Positions 17,764 to 27,219 of a stretch of 64,000 bases of DNA are shown in pieces. Source of the stretch: Saccharicrinis sp963666825. Lineage in GTDB: Bacteria > Bacteroidota > Bacteroidia > Bacteroidales > Marinilabiliaceae. The notes under the pieces were generated by a model. It was not told the DNA's origin. It was given only the letters and a program-made list of their open reading frames with translations, and made no database searches. The translations under genes were made by a program, and so were the position numbers. The stretch covers positions 2,914,001-2,978,000 of the forward strand of contig OY763044.2 in assembly GCA_963666825.2 (NCBI GenBank). The letters are read 5' to 3'. Position 1 is the first letter of the stretch; each line of letters opens with the position of its first letter.

Positions 17764-18132
17764 ATGAATCATTTTAATTTTGAAAAACTTGAAGTATGGC
17801 AATTATCTCGTTCTTTTGTAAAAGAGATATATTCCATAACAAAACAATTTCCTAATGATGAAAAATATGGACTTACAAATCAGCTTAGAAGAGCTTCTGT
17901 ATCCATAAGTTCTAATATTGCAGAAGGAAATTCTAGATTTTCAGCAAAAGACAAGAGTCATTTTACAGAAATGGCTTATACAAGTTTAATGGAAGTTATA
18001 AATCAAGTAATAATCAGTAATGATTTAAGATATTTAGATGATTTCTGTTTAACTCAAATTAAAGAGAAAGCTTTTATTTTAGCTAATAAAATAAATGGAT
18101 TATATAAATATCAAAGGAGTAATATAAATTAA
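17764..18132 (+). CDS. Four-helix bundle protein (23S rRNA IVS / Avd-like family), second copy
   Basis: 122 aa. It has the family signature FEKLEVWQLSRSFVKEIYS at the N-terminus, then LTNQLRRASVSISSNIAEGN and a C-terminal helix with FILANKINGLYKYQ. It belongs to a different subgroup from the copy at 16685: only the RRASVSISSNIAEG region is clearly shared, as RSSTSVAANYRA. Its stop codon lies at the edge of the right word repeat (18129-18160). No reverse transcriptase or variable-repeat pair of a diversity-generating retroelement is seen nearby. Confidence 0.92.
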   Translation: MNHFNFEKLEVWQLSRSFVKEIYSITKQFPNDEKYGLTNQLRRASVSISSNIAEGNSRFSAKDKSHFTEMAYTSLMEVINQVIISNDLRYLDDFCLTQIKEKAFILANKINGLYKYQRSNIN

Positions 18133-18160
18133 TCTCTAATCATTAATCCTTAATCATCTT
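18129..18160. repeat. GATTAAGGATTAGAG word repeat, right arm
   Basis: Inverted copy of the block at 17678-17715. It begins at the stop codon of the four-helix gene and ends four bases before the start codon of the epimerase gene, so it exactly fills the gap. Confidence 0.7.
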
Positions 18161-18163
18161 AAT

Positions 18164-19144
18164 ATGACCATATTAATCACAGGGGCAGCAGGATTTATTG
18201 GATACCATTTATGTAAACTATTAAGTCATAGTGAACATCATATCATCGGATTAGATTCTGTTAACGACTATTATTCAGTACAGTTAAAGGAAGACCGTTT
18301 AAAACAATTGGAACAATGCTCTAATTTTGAGTTTGTTAAGATGGATCTTTGTGACAAGGAAGGTATTGATAAATTATTTGAAGAGAAAAAATTTGATATT
18401 GTAATTAACCTTGCTGCTCAGGCGGGAGTACGTTACAGTATTGAACAACCATACAAGTACATTGAGAGTAATATTCAGGGATTTATCAATATACTGGAAG
18501 CTTGTCGTCATAATCCGGTAAAACATTTAATATACGCATCATCGAGTTCTGTATATGGAAATAGTGATGATACACCTTTTAGTACATCACAAAAGACTGA
18601 TGAACCAGTTTCTTTATATGCTGCTACAAAGAAGTCTAATGAATTAATGGCGCATACTTATTCTCATTTATACAAAATTCCAACAACAGGCTTGCGTTTC
18701 TTTACTGTTTATGGCCCAATGGGACGACCAGATATGGCTTATTTCTCATTTACCAATAAAATCACCAATAACGAAACTATAAATGTATTTAACAATGGTA
18801 ATTTAGAACGGGATTTCACTTATGTAGATGATATTGTTTCTGCCATTGAAAAATTGATCGATCTTCCTTTTGATACTGAGCAAGAAAAAGAAAAACCTTA
18901 TCGCTTATTTAATATAGGAAATAACAAACCCGTTAAATTGATGGACTTCATCTCAACTCTTGAAAAGCATTTGGGCATTGAAGCCAACAAACAGTTTCTA
19001 CCAATGCAACAGGGTGATGTATATAAAACCTATGCAGATATTACTGATTTAAACAAAAGGATAGGATTTACTCCAAAAACATCGATAGATGAAGGATTGG
19101 GTAAGTTTGTAGAATGGTATAAGGAGTATTATGAAGTGCAGTAG
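18164..19144 (+). CDS. NAD-dependent epimerase/dehydratase (UDP-glucuronate 4-epimerase-like)
   Basis: 326-aa extended SDR enzyme. The nucleotide-binding motif GAAGFIG is at residues 7-13 and the catalytic YAATK (Y152, K156) follows the SSSSVYG segment. AAQAGVRYSIEQPYKYIES and RFFTVYGPMGRPDMAYF closely resemble UDP-glucuronate 4-epimerases that make UDP-galacturonate. It is probably cytosolic and supplies the uronic acid sugar together with the dehydrogenase that follows. The exact substrate, UDP-GlcA or its N-acetyl form, is not resolvable by eye. Confidence 0.92.
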   Translation: MTILITGAAGFIGYHLCKLLSHSEHHIIGLDSVNDYYSVQLKEDRLKQLEQCSNFEFVKMDLCDKEGIDKLFEEKKFDIVINLAAQAGVRYSIEQPYKYIESNIQGFINILEACRHNPVKHLIYASSSSVYGNSDDTPFSTSQKTDEPVSLYAATKKSNELMAHTYSHLYKIPTTGLRFFTVYGPMGRPDMAYFSFTNKITNNETINVFNNGNLERDFTYVDDIVSAIEKLIDLPFDTEQEKEKPYRLFNIGNNKPVKLMDFISTLEKHLGIEANKQFLPMQQGDVYKTYADITDLNKRIGFTPKTSIDEGLGKFVEWYKEYYEVQ

Positions 19145-19286
19145 ATTAGCTTAATAGGTAAATAGATAATTTGTTTAAACGATTTAACCTCAAAGTGATA
19201 TTTACTATACATATTAAGTAACGGATTAAATACCAGCATCACATCTCTCAATACTGTTTGAAAGATAAACAGAGAATTATTAAGTA

Positions 19287-20582
19287 ATGGATAACAATAT
19301 AAAAATTGTAATCATTGGATTAGGCTACGTTGGCTTGCCTCTTGCGGTGGAATTTGCAAAGAAATATCCAACTATTGGATTTGACATTAATAATAACAGA
19401 GTTGAAAAACTTAAAAAAGGAATAGACAGTACTTTAGAAGTTGACTCAGAAGACTTAATATCTGTTCAAGAAAAGAAATCAAATCAATGTTATCTTGAAA
19501 TAACAACTGATTCTGATTTAATTGCAGATTGTAATTATTATATAGTTACCGTACCTACTCCAACAGATAAAAATCATCGTCCTTTATTAAAGCCATTGAT
19601 TAAAGCCAGCAATACAGTTGGAAAATATTTAAAAAAGGGAGATATTGTCATTTATGAATCTACTGTTTACCCGGGAGTTACTGAAGAAGAATGTGTTCCG
19701 ATTTTAGAAAAGACAAGTGGACTAATTTTTAACAAAGACTTTTTTGCAGGCTATTCTCCTGAAAGAATCAATCCAGGAGATAAAGTGCGTACGCTAACTA
19801 ATATATTAAAACTAACATCCGGCTCTACCCCAGAAACAGCAGATAAGGTGGATATGCTTTATCAATCCATCATTAAAGCCGGAACATTTAAGACTAGTTC
19901 TATTAAAGTGGCTGAAGCAGCCAAGGTTATTGAAAACAGTCAGCGTGATATAAATATTGCTTTTGTCAATGAACTTGCTATCATATTTTCAAAACTTAAA
20001 ATAGACACAACAGAGGTTCTGGAAGCCGCTGGCACTAAATGGAATTTCCTGCCTTTTCGACCAGGTTTAGTAGGTGGTCATTGCATCGGTGTTGATCCTT
20101 ATTATCTTGCACAAAAAGCTCAGGAAACAGGTTACACACCGGATATTATTTTAGCAGGAAGAAAAATGAATGATGGTATGGGAGTATGGATAGCATCACA
20201 AATTATTCGTAAAATGCTGATTAAAGGTCACACAATAAAAGGAAGTAAGGTATTGTGTTTAGGTTTTACCTTCAAAGAAAACTGTCCTGATATCAGAAAC
20301 ACAAAAGTAGTGGACCTGGTTAAGGAATTACAATTACTGGGTTGTGATGTAGATATCTATGATCCCCATGCTGTTCCTCTGGAGGTTTATCATGAATATG
20401 CTCTAAACTCTATTAATGATCTACATAAACTGGAACATAGAAAATATAATTCTATAATACTGGCTGTTTCTCATAAAGAGTTTCTGAAAATTGATATTAA
20501 AAAATTTAAAATCGATGATCAATCCATTATATACGATATAAAATCTGCTTTACCCAAAGATATCGTTGATGAAAGATTATAA
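19287..20582 (+). CDS. Nucleotide sugar dehydrogenase (UDP-HexNAc / UDP-hexose to uronate)
   Basis: 431 aa. Oxidises C6 of a UDP-sugar to the uronate in two NAD-dependent steps. The Rossmann motif GLGYVGLPLA is at 11-20. ESTVYPGVTEEECVPILE is typical of the WbpA/TviB-like UDP-N-acetylhexosamine branch, and the catalytic cysteine C266 is in VGGHCIGVDPYYLAQ. The C-terminal UDP-binding domain shows GFTFKENCPDIRNTKV. With the epimerase upstream it forms a precursor module. Substrate assignment to UDP-HexNAc is moderately certain. Confidence 0.93.
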   Translation: MDNNIKIVIIGLGYVGLPLAVEFAKKYPTIGFDINNNRVEKLKKGIDSTLEVDSEDLISVQEKKSNQCYLEITTDSDLIADCNYYIVTVPTPTDKNHRPLLKPLIKASNTVGKYLKKGDIVIYESTVYPGVTEEECVPILEKTSGLIFNKDFFAGYSPERINPGDKVRTLTNILKLTSGSTPETADKVDMLYQSIIKAGTFKTSSIKVAEAAKVIENSQRDINIAFVNELAIIFSKLKIDTTEVLEAAGTKWNFLPFRPGLVGGHCIGVDPYYLAQKAQETGYTPDIILAGRKMNDGMGVWIASQIIRKMLIKGHTIKGSKVLCLGFTFKENCPDIRNTKVVDLVKELQLLGCDVDIYDPHAVPLEVYHEYALNSINDLHKLEHRKYNSIILAVSHKEFLKIDIKKFKIDDQSIIYDIKSALPKDIVDERL

Positions 20583-20653
20583 AATATAGACTAAACTCAT
20601 TTAATCAAATAAACAACTCTATAAATCCTCAACTTAACAAGTAAATAAACCTC

Positions 20654-22087
20654 GTGTCAAAAAAAAGAAAACAAGCTCAGCAAAAGCAATTATCACCTGA
20701 AAAATACATTCAAACTCAGGCACGTAATTTATCCATTCATGAATGTTTAATTAATACGGATTGGAAAGAAAATAGAATATGTAACATTCTAATTACCAGA
20801 AAACATAACAATGGGAACTTTACCAGTGGTGTATATTTAGTGGATTTATATTGTTTGGGAGTTAAAGAAGCCGAATGTACTTTCAATCAGTCACCTATAG
20901 AATACAACGAATTTAAAGAGGAGTATTTCCCGGAAGATTTCTTTGAAAAGACAGACTATACCTTAGTTCATAATATCATTCATGCAGGATTGGAATTTGC
21001 TTCTGATTATGGTTTCCAACCATGTAAAGAGTTTAATCAACGCGCGAAATATATACTTGAGGAAGATACTGAAGATATAGAGTTAATGGAAATTGAATGT
21101 GGTAAGGATAATAAACCGTTTATAATGGTAGGCGATGAAAACAGGGAAGAAGCCAAACGTGCATTTAATCATCTCCAAAATACGGTTGGACCTGATGGAT
21201 TCATCTATTCAGAAGTCAAGTCAATGAATAACCATTCTGTGGATTCTGAATATGATGATATGGATGAGGATTATGATGATGACGATTATGAAGAAGAAGA
21301 TATTCCTGTTGAAGAATATATATACGAGAAACCTTTAGCTGAGAGAATTGAAGACATCAAAAGATTTAAAGAGCTTGAAGATGTAGAAAAACATACTGAT
21401 CCTGACGAAGCGATTGAATTGCTTTATGTTGCAAAACGATTGATTTATAATTACTATGGATTAGATAAAATTGAGGCATCCAGAGAGAAATTTCTGAAGT
21501 TTATGGATATTGAAATTGATATCGATTCAATACCAAGGTCTCTTTGTGTAACTCAAAGTGAAGAACATATTGAGAAAATTGAAGATCTTATAACTGCTTT
21601 TGATTTTGATGAAGATCTAAAAAAATTCAAACTTAAAAAATTAGCCAACGATTATCCTGAAGTTCCTTTTTACAGCTATATGCATATCATTGATATGACG
21701 TTAAAAGAGGAAAGCAATAAGAAGATCGAAAAACAGATTGACGAATACTTATCCATCTACCCAAATTACCTATTACTAAAATTAGAATACGATAAACATT
21801 TGTGCCTAAATGATAAAGAAGCCCTTTTTATTAACGAGAAGTTAATTAATGAGTCATCTATTTCTAAACTCTCAGATAACCGAAAAAGCATTCATTCTTT
21901 AGAGTTTATGGCTTTCCATTCGGCACTATTTGCTTTTCTGGTCTCTAAAAAAGATGTTTTAGCTTTGGATTCTTTTATATACGCCACCAAAATACTTTTC
22001 CCCGAAATGGAAGAGGCTTTTAGTGAAAAAGAAGTATTCAGCGAATTGCTAAAAGTAGAGTTCTGCAAAAAGCATTACGGGAATTAA
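20654..22087 (+). CDS. Conserved hypothetical protein with acidic linker
   Basis: 477 aa, starting at GTG (20654), since the first in-frame ATG comes far into the conserved part. The N-terminal ~170 residues (NLSIHECLINTDWKENRICN, TSGVYLVDLYCLGVKEAECTF) look like a conserved Bacteroidota domain of unknown function. Residues about 195-220 are almost purely acidic (repeated D, E and Y). The C-terminal part is helical and TPR-like in spacing. No signal peptide or enzyme motif is evident. I do not recognise a function, and its place between the dehydrogenase and the exporter may be incidental. Confidence 0.75.
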   Translation: MSKKRKQAQQKQLSPEKYIQTQARNLSIHECLINTDWKENRICNILITRKHNNGNFTSGVYLVDLYCLGVKEAECTFNQSPIEYNEFKEEYFPEDFFEKTDYTLVHNIIHAGLEFASDYGFQPCKEFNQRAKYILEEDTEDIELMEIECGKDNKPFIMVGDENREEAKRAFNHLQNTVGPDGFIYSEVKSMNNHSVDSEYDDMDEDYDDDDYEEEDIPVEEYIYEKPLAERIEDIKRFKELEDVEKHTDPDEAIELLYVAKRLIYNYYGLDKIEASREKFLKFMDIEIDIDSIPRSLCVTQSEEHIEKIEDLITAFDFDEDLKKFKLKKLANDYPEVPFYSYMHIIDMTLKEESNKKIEKQIDEYLSIYPNYLLLKLEYDKHLCLNDKEALFINEKLINESSISKLSDNRKSIHSLEFMAFHSALFAFLVSKKDVLALDSFIYATKILFPEMEEAFSEKEVFSELLKVEFCKKHYGN

Positions 22088-22123
22088 GGAAAAAGTAGGA
22101 CGGAACAAGGAAGAAGGAAGATT

Positions 22124-22320
22124 AACCGCAAAGAACGCTAAGATTTTTCGCTAAGCACTCAAAGAAACAGCGTAGCTGTTAATTAATTCGAGAAAATTCG
22201 CGGAAATTCGATGACTAATATTACAAAACAATCACAATCTGTTTAATCCGCTTAATCTGCGGATAACATAAAATTGCGAAGCAACTAAATTCATGTTAAT
22301 TAGTGAAATTCGTGGACAAA
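22124..22320. repeat. Composite AACCGCAAAG / AATTCGTGGAC intergenic repeat, copy 1
   Basis: A chain of modules in fixed order: AACCGCAAAGAACGCTAAG, then TTTTTCGCTAAG, then the short palindrome CAGCGTAGCTGTT, then AATTCG-type words, then AATCTGCGGATAA, then TTAGTGAAATTCGTGGACAA. Similar chains occur at 41029-41185, 42454-42602 and 59245-59335. It fills most of the gap before wzm; the remainder (22088-22123, 22321-22398) consists of other words (GGAACAAGGAAGAAGGAAG, AATCAAATCAACAATTAAAC). Confidence 0.85.
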
Positions 22321-22398
22321 AAATCGTAACGCAATCTTAATCAAATCAACAATTAAACAACTAAAAGCTAATAGCAATCAGCCAATAGCAAAATATAA

Positions 22399-23247
22399 AT
22401 GGAAAACTTTACACTCGAAATAAAACCCAAATCAAAACTTCTTGACCTTAATTTAAAAGAAACCTGGAAATACAGAGATCTGCTATTTTTATTTGTTCGT
22501 AGAGACTTTGTTGCCATTTACAAACAAACAGTATTAGGTCCTCTATGGTTTTTTATACAGCCAATTCTTACATCATTAATGCAGTTATTGATATTTACTA
22601 AAGTGGCAAAAATACCCGTTGATGGAATCCCTCCTTTAGTATTCTATTTAAGTGGTAATGTGATGTGGCAGTATTTCTCCAGTTGTTTGACCCTAACTTC
22701 AAATACATTCAGAGGTAATGCAGGTATTTTTGGAAAAGTATATTTCCCCAGAATCATCACTCCCCTATCCATGGTATTTTCGCAGTTATTGAAATTGGGA
22801 GTTCAGTTTTCACTGTTTTTGGCAGTTTGGATATTCTATATGGCTTTGGGAGGACCAGAAATTAATCTTCATCCAACATGGCATATTGCACTACTACCGT
22901 TATTAATTGTAATAATGGCAGGATTAGGATTAGGTGCAGGTATGTTAATCTCTGCATTAACAACCAAATACCGTGACTTTACATTCCTGTTAACCTTTGC
23001 TGTTCAATTGATGATGTATGCCACTCCGGTTATATATCCTCTCTCGTTTGTCGAAGGAAACATCAAAGATATCATCATGCTTAACCCAATGACTGGTATT
23101 ATTGAAACCTTCAGATACAGCTTCACCGGTGCAGGGACCTTTAGCTGGGAATTACTGGGCTATAGCTTTGTATTTATGTCTGTATTATTATTTCTGGGAA
23201 CAGTGGTATTTAATAAAGTTGAAAAAACCTTCATGGATACTGTCTGA
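22399..23247 (+). CDS. wzm: ABC-2 type polysaccharide exporter, permease subunit
   Basis: 282 aa with six membrane segments, the size of Wzm/TagG permeases that move finished polysaccharide chains across the inner membrane. RRDFVAIYKQTVLGPLWFFIQP near the N-terminus is a family hallmark, and the C-terminal half carries MTGIIETFRYSFTG. It pairs with the ATP-binding subunit at 23794; a GxxExxY gene and repeats were inserted between the two subunits, which normally lie adjacent. Confidence 0.95.
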   Translation: MENFTLEIKPKSKLLDLNLKETWKYRDLLFLFVRRDFVAIYKQTVLGPLWFFIQPILTSLMQLLIFTKVAKIPVDGIPPLVFYLSGNVMWQYFSSCLTLTSNTFRGNAGIFGKVYFPRIITPLSMVFSQLLKLGVQFSLFLAVWIFYMALGGPEINLHPTWHIALLPLLIVIMAGLGLGAGMLISALTTKYRDFTFLLTFAVQLMMYATPVIYPLSFVEGNIKDIIMLNPMTGIIETFRYSFTGAGTFSWELLGYSFVFMSVLLFLGTVVFNKVEKTFMDTV

Positions 23248-23315
23248 TCCACTAATTTCACGAACGGCACGAATTATCATTTCGTATTATTTGAAATTCG
23301 TCAACAAAAAATACA
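23248..23315. repeat. CCACTAATT/AATTCGTGGAC word repeat, left copy
   Basis: Starts at the wzm stop with TCCACTAATTTCACGAACGG and ends GAAATTCGTCAACAAAAAAT. It is a direct, slightly diverged copy of the block at 23714-23785. Each block is an imperfect palindrome in itself (CCACTAATT at one end, AATTCGTGG at the other). The GxxExxY gene lies between the copies. Confidence 0.8.
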
Positions 23316-23321
23316 ACTAGA

Positions 23322-23714
23322 ATGCCTGACCTACTCAAACAATATCAATTAGTATACAAACAAGAAGCATATAAAATAATTGGTGCTTGCATGAATGTAC
23401 ACAAAGAATTAGGGTGTGGGTTTCTGGAAGCAATTTATTCTGAAGCACTTGAATTTGAGTTTAAAGAACAAAATATTCCATTCAAACGAGAAGTTCCTCT
23501 TCGTATAGAATACAAAGGACAAGTTTTACATAAATCCTATATAGCTGATTATATTTGCTATGATAAAATTATTATTGAATTAAAAGCTGTTAATTATCTC
23601 GAAAGTGTTCACGAAGCTCAAGTTTTGAATTACCTTAAAGCAACAGGATATAAACTGGGTATTCTGGTTAACTTTGGTGAACAATCATTAAAACACAAAC
23701 GAATCGTGTTATAG
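23322..23714 (+). CDS. GxxExxY protein (PD-(D/E)XK nuclease-like family)
   Basis: 130 aa. The family motif GFLEAIYSEAL (G..E..Y) is near residue 33 and a nuclease-like core with ADYICYDKIIIELKAVN follows. The acidic and lysine residues are arranged as in PD-(D/E)XK enzymes. The biochemical function of this widespread family has not been established to my knowledge. It splits wzm from wzt and is flanked by direct copies of the same word repeat (23248-23315, 23714-23785), with almost no other spacer. That suggests the gene arrived together with the repeats. Confidence 0.92.
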   Translation: MPDLLKQYQLVYKQEAYKIIGACMNVHKELGCGFLEAIYSEALEFEFKEQNIPFKREVPLRIEYKGQVLHKSYIADYICYDKIIIELKAVNYLESVHEAQVLNYLKATGYKLGILVNFGEQSLKHKRIVL

Positions 23715-23785
23715 TCCACTAATTACACGGATAACACGAATTATTCATTTTTCAATTTGAGTAATTAGTGAAATTCGTGGACAAC
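23714..23785. repeat. CCACTAATT/AATTCGTGGAC word repeat, right copy
   Basis: Begins at the stop codon of the GxxExxY gene (GTCCACTAATTACACGGATA) and ends with GTGAAATTCGTGGACAAC, eight bases before the wzt start codon. It can fold back on itself and matches the left copy in the same orientation. Confidence 0.8.
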
Positions 23786-23793
23786 AAATAAAT

Positions 23794-25089
23794 ATGTCAA
23801 AGACAATCATTAAAATAGAAAACCTTTCCAAACAATACCGCCTCGGTACCATAGGCACGGGAACCATTGCCCATGACTTAAACCGCTGGTGGCAGACCAA
23901 GATATTACGCAACGACGATCCCTACCTTAAAATAGGCGAAACCAACGACCGCGCCCACAAAGGCCTTAGCGAATACGTATGGGCGCTAAAAGACATCAAC
24001 CTTGAAATAAAAGAAGGCGATGTAGTGGGTATCATTGGTAAAAACGGAGCAGGTAAAAGTACCTTACTAAAAATATTATCCCGTGTTACCGCTCCCACCA
24101 CCGGTAGCATTAAAGTAAACGGACGACTTGGTTCATTATTAGAGGTTGGTACAGGTTTTCATCCTGAACTTACAGGCCGTGAAAATATCTTTTTAAATGG
24201 TGCCATACTGGGTATGACAAAAGCAGAGATTCGCTCCAAGCTGGATGAAATCATCGACTTCTCTGGTTGTGAACGTTATATAGATACGCCAGTAAAACGT
24301 TACTCCAGCGGCATGAATGTACGCTTAGGTTTTGCTGTTGCCGCTTTTTTAGAGCCTGAAATACTAGTAGTGGATGAAGTTCTAGCCGTAGGTGATGCAG
24401 AGTTTCAGAAAAAGGCGATTGGGAAGATGCAGGATGTTAGCCAAAATCATGGAAGGACAGTTTTGTTTGTGAGTCATAATATGGGTTCTGTAAGGGACTT
24501 ATGTGAAAAAGCAATTGTAATGAAAAATGGTAACATTACATTTAATGACTCAACAGAAAATGCAATTGACTATTATCTAAGTCAAAACAGCTTAGTGGAA
24601 GAATTAAGTACTAGCTGGATTAACAATAAAAAGGACATCAATAATGAGGTATATATAGAAAAGGTTGAACTGCTAAACAAAGATTTGAATCCCTTTTCCC
24701 TAATTACTAATGAAGACGAAATAAAAATAAAAGTTCAATATACAATCCATAAAGATATAGAAAACCTAAGAGTTGTTATTTCATTGCACGATCACTTTAA
24801 TACAGAATTATTTTGCACAACAGATTTTCTAGCAGCAAAGAATTGTCGCATAAGAAAAGTATCTAAATACGAAAACATTTTAACAATTCCTAAACGTATA
24901 TTAAACTATGGGAACTATACTGTAAAAGTAAGAGTAGATATTCCAAAACTAAAAATATTAGCTGGTCCTTATCAATGTATTTCTTTTAATATTGAAGAAA
25001 TGCCCTTTAATCAAATGGGAATATTTGCACAAGGAGAACCTAAAGGTATATTCCATTTTGATTTGAATTGGCGTATAAAAAAAATATAG
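23794..25089 (+). CDS. wzt: ABC-type polysaccharide exporter, ATP-binding subunit with Wzt-like C-terminal domain
   Basis: 431 aa. The ATPase domain occupies residues 1 to about 245, with Walker A GKNGAGKST at 82-90, signature YSSGM at 170-174 and Walker B LVVDEVLAVGD at 191-201. An N-terminal extension precedes Walker A, as in TagH/Wzt proteins. Residues about 270-431 form a beta-rich domain like the Wzt carbohydrate-binding domain, which recognises the chain end before export. GC content drops sharply along the gene: about 49% at 23821-23940 versus about 28% at 24541-24660 by hand count. This suggests a mosaic of a conserved ATPase part and a locus-specific C-terminal part. Confidence 0.95.
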   Translation: MSKTIIKIENLSKQYRLGTIGTGTIAHDLNRWWQTKILRNDDPYLKIGETNDRAHKGLSEYVWALKDINLEIKEGDVVGIIGKNGAGKSTLLKILSRVTAPTTGSIKVNGRLGSLLEVGTGFHPELTGRENIFLNGAILGMTKAEIRSKLDEIIDFSGCERYIDTPVKRYSSGMNVRLGFAVAAFLEPEILVVDEVLAVGDAEFQKKAIGKMQDVSQNHGRTVLFVSHNMGSVRDLCEKAIVMKNGNITFNDSTENAIDYYLSQNSLVEELSTSWINNKKDINNEVYIEKVELLNKDLNPFSLITNEDEIKIKVQYTIHKDIENLRVVISLHDHFNTELFCTTDFLAAKNCRIRKVSKYENILTIPKRILNYGNYTVKVRVDIPKLKILAGPYQCISFNIEEMPFNQMGIFAQGEPKGIFHFDLNWRIKKI

Positions 25090-25123
25090 AAAAATATATC
25101 TTATAAAATATTTTTAACTAAAA

Positions 25124-25993
25124 ATGGAATATTCAGATAGTAAACTTGTAAGCGTTTTTATAACAACATATAATCACGAAAAATTCATTGCTAAGGCATT
25201 AGATTCTGTTCTTATGCAAAAAGTAAATTTCGACTATGAAATTGTAATTGGAGAAGATTGCTCTATTGATAAAACAAGAGATATAGTATTAAAATATGCT
25301 AAAGAAAATCCAAATAAATTTAAACTTCTATTAAATCAAAAAAACCTTGGTATCGAAAAAAATCAAATGTACACATTAAGCCAATGTAGTGGAAAATATG
25401 TTGCTTGGCTTGAAGGAGATGATTATTGGACTAATCCAGACAAACTTCAAATGCAAGTTGATTTTTTAGAGAAAAACCATGATTTCGCGGGGTGTTGTCA
25501 CTATACTGATTTAATCCATAATGGAAAACAGATTCCTCAGGCTAAATTAACAAAAGATGTATTCACAATACATGATACATTATTAAGTTATACATTTTTT
25601 CATACATCTTCTTTTGTATTTAAAAATAATGTTAAACTTCCCAAAGCGTATCGAAAAGTAATATGCGGAGACTATTTCATATTCAACATTGTAGCAAGTT
25701 TAGGTAAAATTAAACACTTCCCTATTGTAATGAGCAATCACTTGTATCATGAAAAGGGGCTCTCATTCAGTGAAAATAATACCAATAAATACTTGACAAA
25801 CCTTGATAAAAAAAAGATACATTTATACAATGTAATGAACGAATATTTTAATTATAAGTACAACGACAGGCTTATCGAATTAATAACACCACATAAAGAA
25901 ATATTAAGATTAGAACATTTAAAACGATCTGTTATACTTCGTGGAATTTCTAAAATCAAAAGAATTATTTCTAGTATCTTAAAAAAATATTAA
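25124..25993 (+). CDS. Family 2 glycosyltransferase (GT-A)
   Basis: 289 aa. The N-terminal nucleotide-binding start VSVFITTYNHEKFIAKALDS is followed by DYEIVIGEDCSIDKT, and the metal-binding DXD-like LEGDDYW is near residue 103. It belongs to the GT2 branch annotated as WcaE/RfaG-associated 'glycosyltransferase' with a short helical C-terminus. It would add one sugar on the cytosolic face. First transferase after the exporter genes and probably co-transcribed with them. Confidence 0.93.
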   Translation: MEYSDSKLVSVFITTYNHEKFIAKALDSVLMQKVNFDYEIVIGEDCSIDKTRDIVLKYAKENPNKFKLLLNQKNLGIEKNQMYTLSQCSGKYVAWLEGDDYWTNPDKLQMQVDFLEKNHDFAGCCHYTDLIHNGKQIPQAKLTKDVFTIHDTLLSYTFFHTSSFVFKNNVKLPKAYRKVICGDYFIFNIVASLGKIKHFPIVMSNHLYHEKGLSFSENNTNKYLTNLDKKKIHLYNVMNEYFNYKYNDRLIELITPHKEILRLEHLKRSVILRGISKIKRIISSILKKY

Positions 25994-26045
25994 AATAAGT
26001 AAATTAAAGATTTGAATAAGTTAGCATTCTATAAAACATTTAATT

Positions 26046-27182
26046 ATGCTGTTATTAAATAAGTCTCATAAAGTCTTATTAATATATCAAACTCCAGACA
26101 ATGGTGGTACCAGAACATTTTTCATACAACTAACTCAGTTCTTACTTGACAAAGGTTTTATTATTCATCTTATAGCAAAAAAGAGTGAGTTTACAGGAAT
26201 CATTCCAGATTATTGTAACAGAAATAACATCTCTATTCATCTCTTTAATGAAGAAGTAAAATCACAAATTTTACATAAATGGAAGCTTAACTTCATTTGT
26301 ATAAAATACCTTGCAAGCAATATTATGCAAGTTCTTTTTTTATACAAAATTTTTATTAAAGTAAAACCTAATTTTACAATTATTTCACAGGGTTGGCCAT
26401 TTTTTTGGTTTAAAGCATTGTTTTTACCTGGTAAAAAATTCTTCATCCAACATGTTATGCCACTACATCCGTTAGATAGCGGACATAAAGCAATTTTAAA
26501 ACTTGCATTAACTTTTAATCAAGGAACTTTTATTACAGTATCTAACTTTGCAAAACGCAAAATGCAAGAGTTTTGGATTGAAAATTATCCCAAAATCCAT
26601 ACTTTATATAATTACGCTCCTCATCCTGATTCCATAAACAAAATTGCGAAAAATGATAATTCGATAGTGATTCTGTGCATGGCTAGAGTAGAAGAAGGGA
26701 AGAATCCTTTATTGTGGATAAAAATAGCAAAAGAAATTATTAAAGATAATGCAAATGTAAGTTTTATTTGGGCAGGTAAAGGAAGTTTACTTTCAGAAGC
26801 CAGAGATGCTTGTAAGGATACGCCTAATATTCAATTCATTGGATTTGCAGATAAAACGCACGAACTATATAATAAAGCTGATATTTATTTTGAACCATCC
26901 AAACGTGATGCACATGGAATATCTATAGTAGAAGCAATGTCATATAAGTTACCTTCAATAGGTACAGCTAACGGAGGACCTTCGGAATCTATTTTAGACG
27001 GAACTTCCGGTTTTGTTGTGAATGTCGAAGACAGGAATGAAATGGTTCAAAAATTATCACTACTAATTAAAAACAAACAACTTAGAAAACAAATGGGTAA
27101 TAATGCATACAATAGATATTGTTCAATGTTTACAAAACCTATTTGGGAAGAAACGCTTTCTTCAATTTTACCATATTTTTAA
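26046..27182 (+). CDS. Family 4 glycosyltransferase (GT-B)
   Basis: 378 aa. The C-terminal nucleotide-sugar domain contains VILCMARVEEGKNPLLWIK, then the EX7E-type motif EPSKRDAHGISIVEAMS and TANGGPSESI. The N-terminal acceptor domain opens with KVLLIYQTPDNGGTRTFF. No repeat words interrupt it, unlike several later transferases. Retaining mechanism expected. Donor and acceptor unknown. Confidence 0.92.
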   Translation: MLLLNKSHKVLLIYQTPDNGGTRTFFIQLTQFLLDKGFIIHLIAKKSEFTGIIPDYCNRNNISIHLFNEEVKSQILHKWKLNFICIKYLASNIMQVLFLYKIFIKVKPNFTIISQGWPFFWFKALFLPGKKFFIQHVMPLHPLDSGHKAILKLALTFNQGTFITVSNFAKRKMQEFWIENYPKIHTLYNYAPHPDSINKIAKNDNSIVILCMARVEEGKNPLLWIKIAKEIIKDNANVSFIWAGKGSLLSEARDACKDTPNIQFIGFADKTHELYNKADIYFEPSKRDAHGISIVEAMSYKLPSIGTANGGPSESILDGTSGFVVNVEDRNEMVQKLSLLIKNKQLRKQMGNNAYNRYCSMFTKPIWEETLSSILPYF

Positions 27183-27219
27183 CAAAGTTTTCAATTTTAT
27201 ATTTAAATCAATCTAATTT

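Noticed and set aside
16685..18132. Possible diversity-generating retroelement because of the Avd-like four-helix proteins
   Set aside because: No reverse transcriptase and no template/variable repeat pair with adenine-specific differences is visible in the window.
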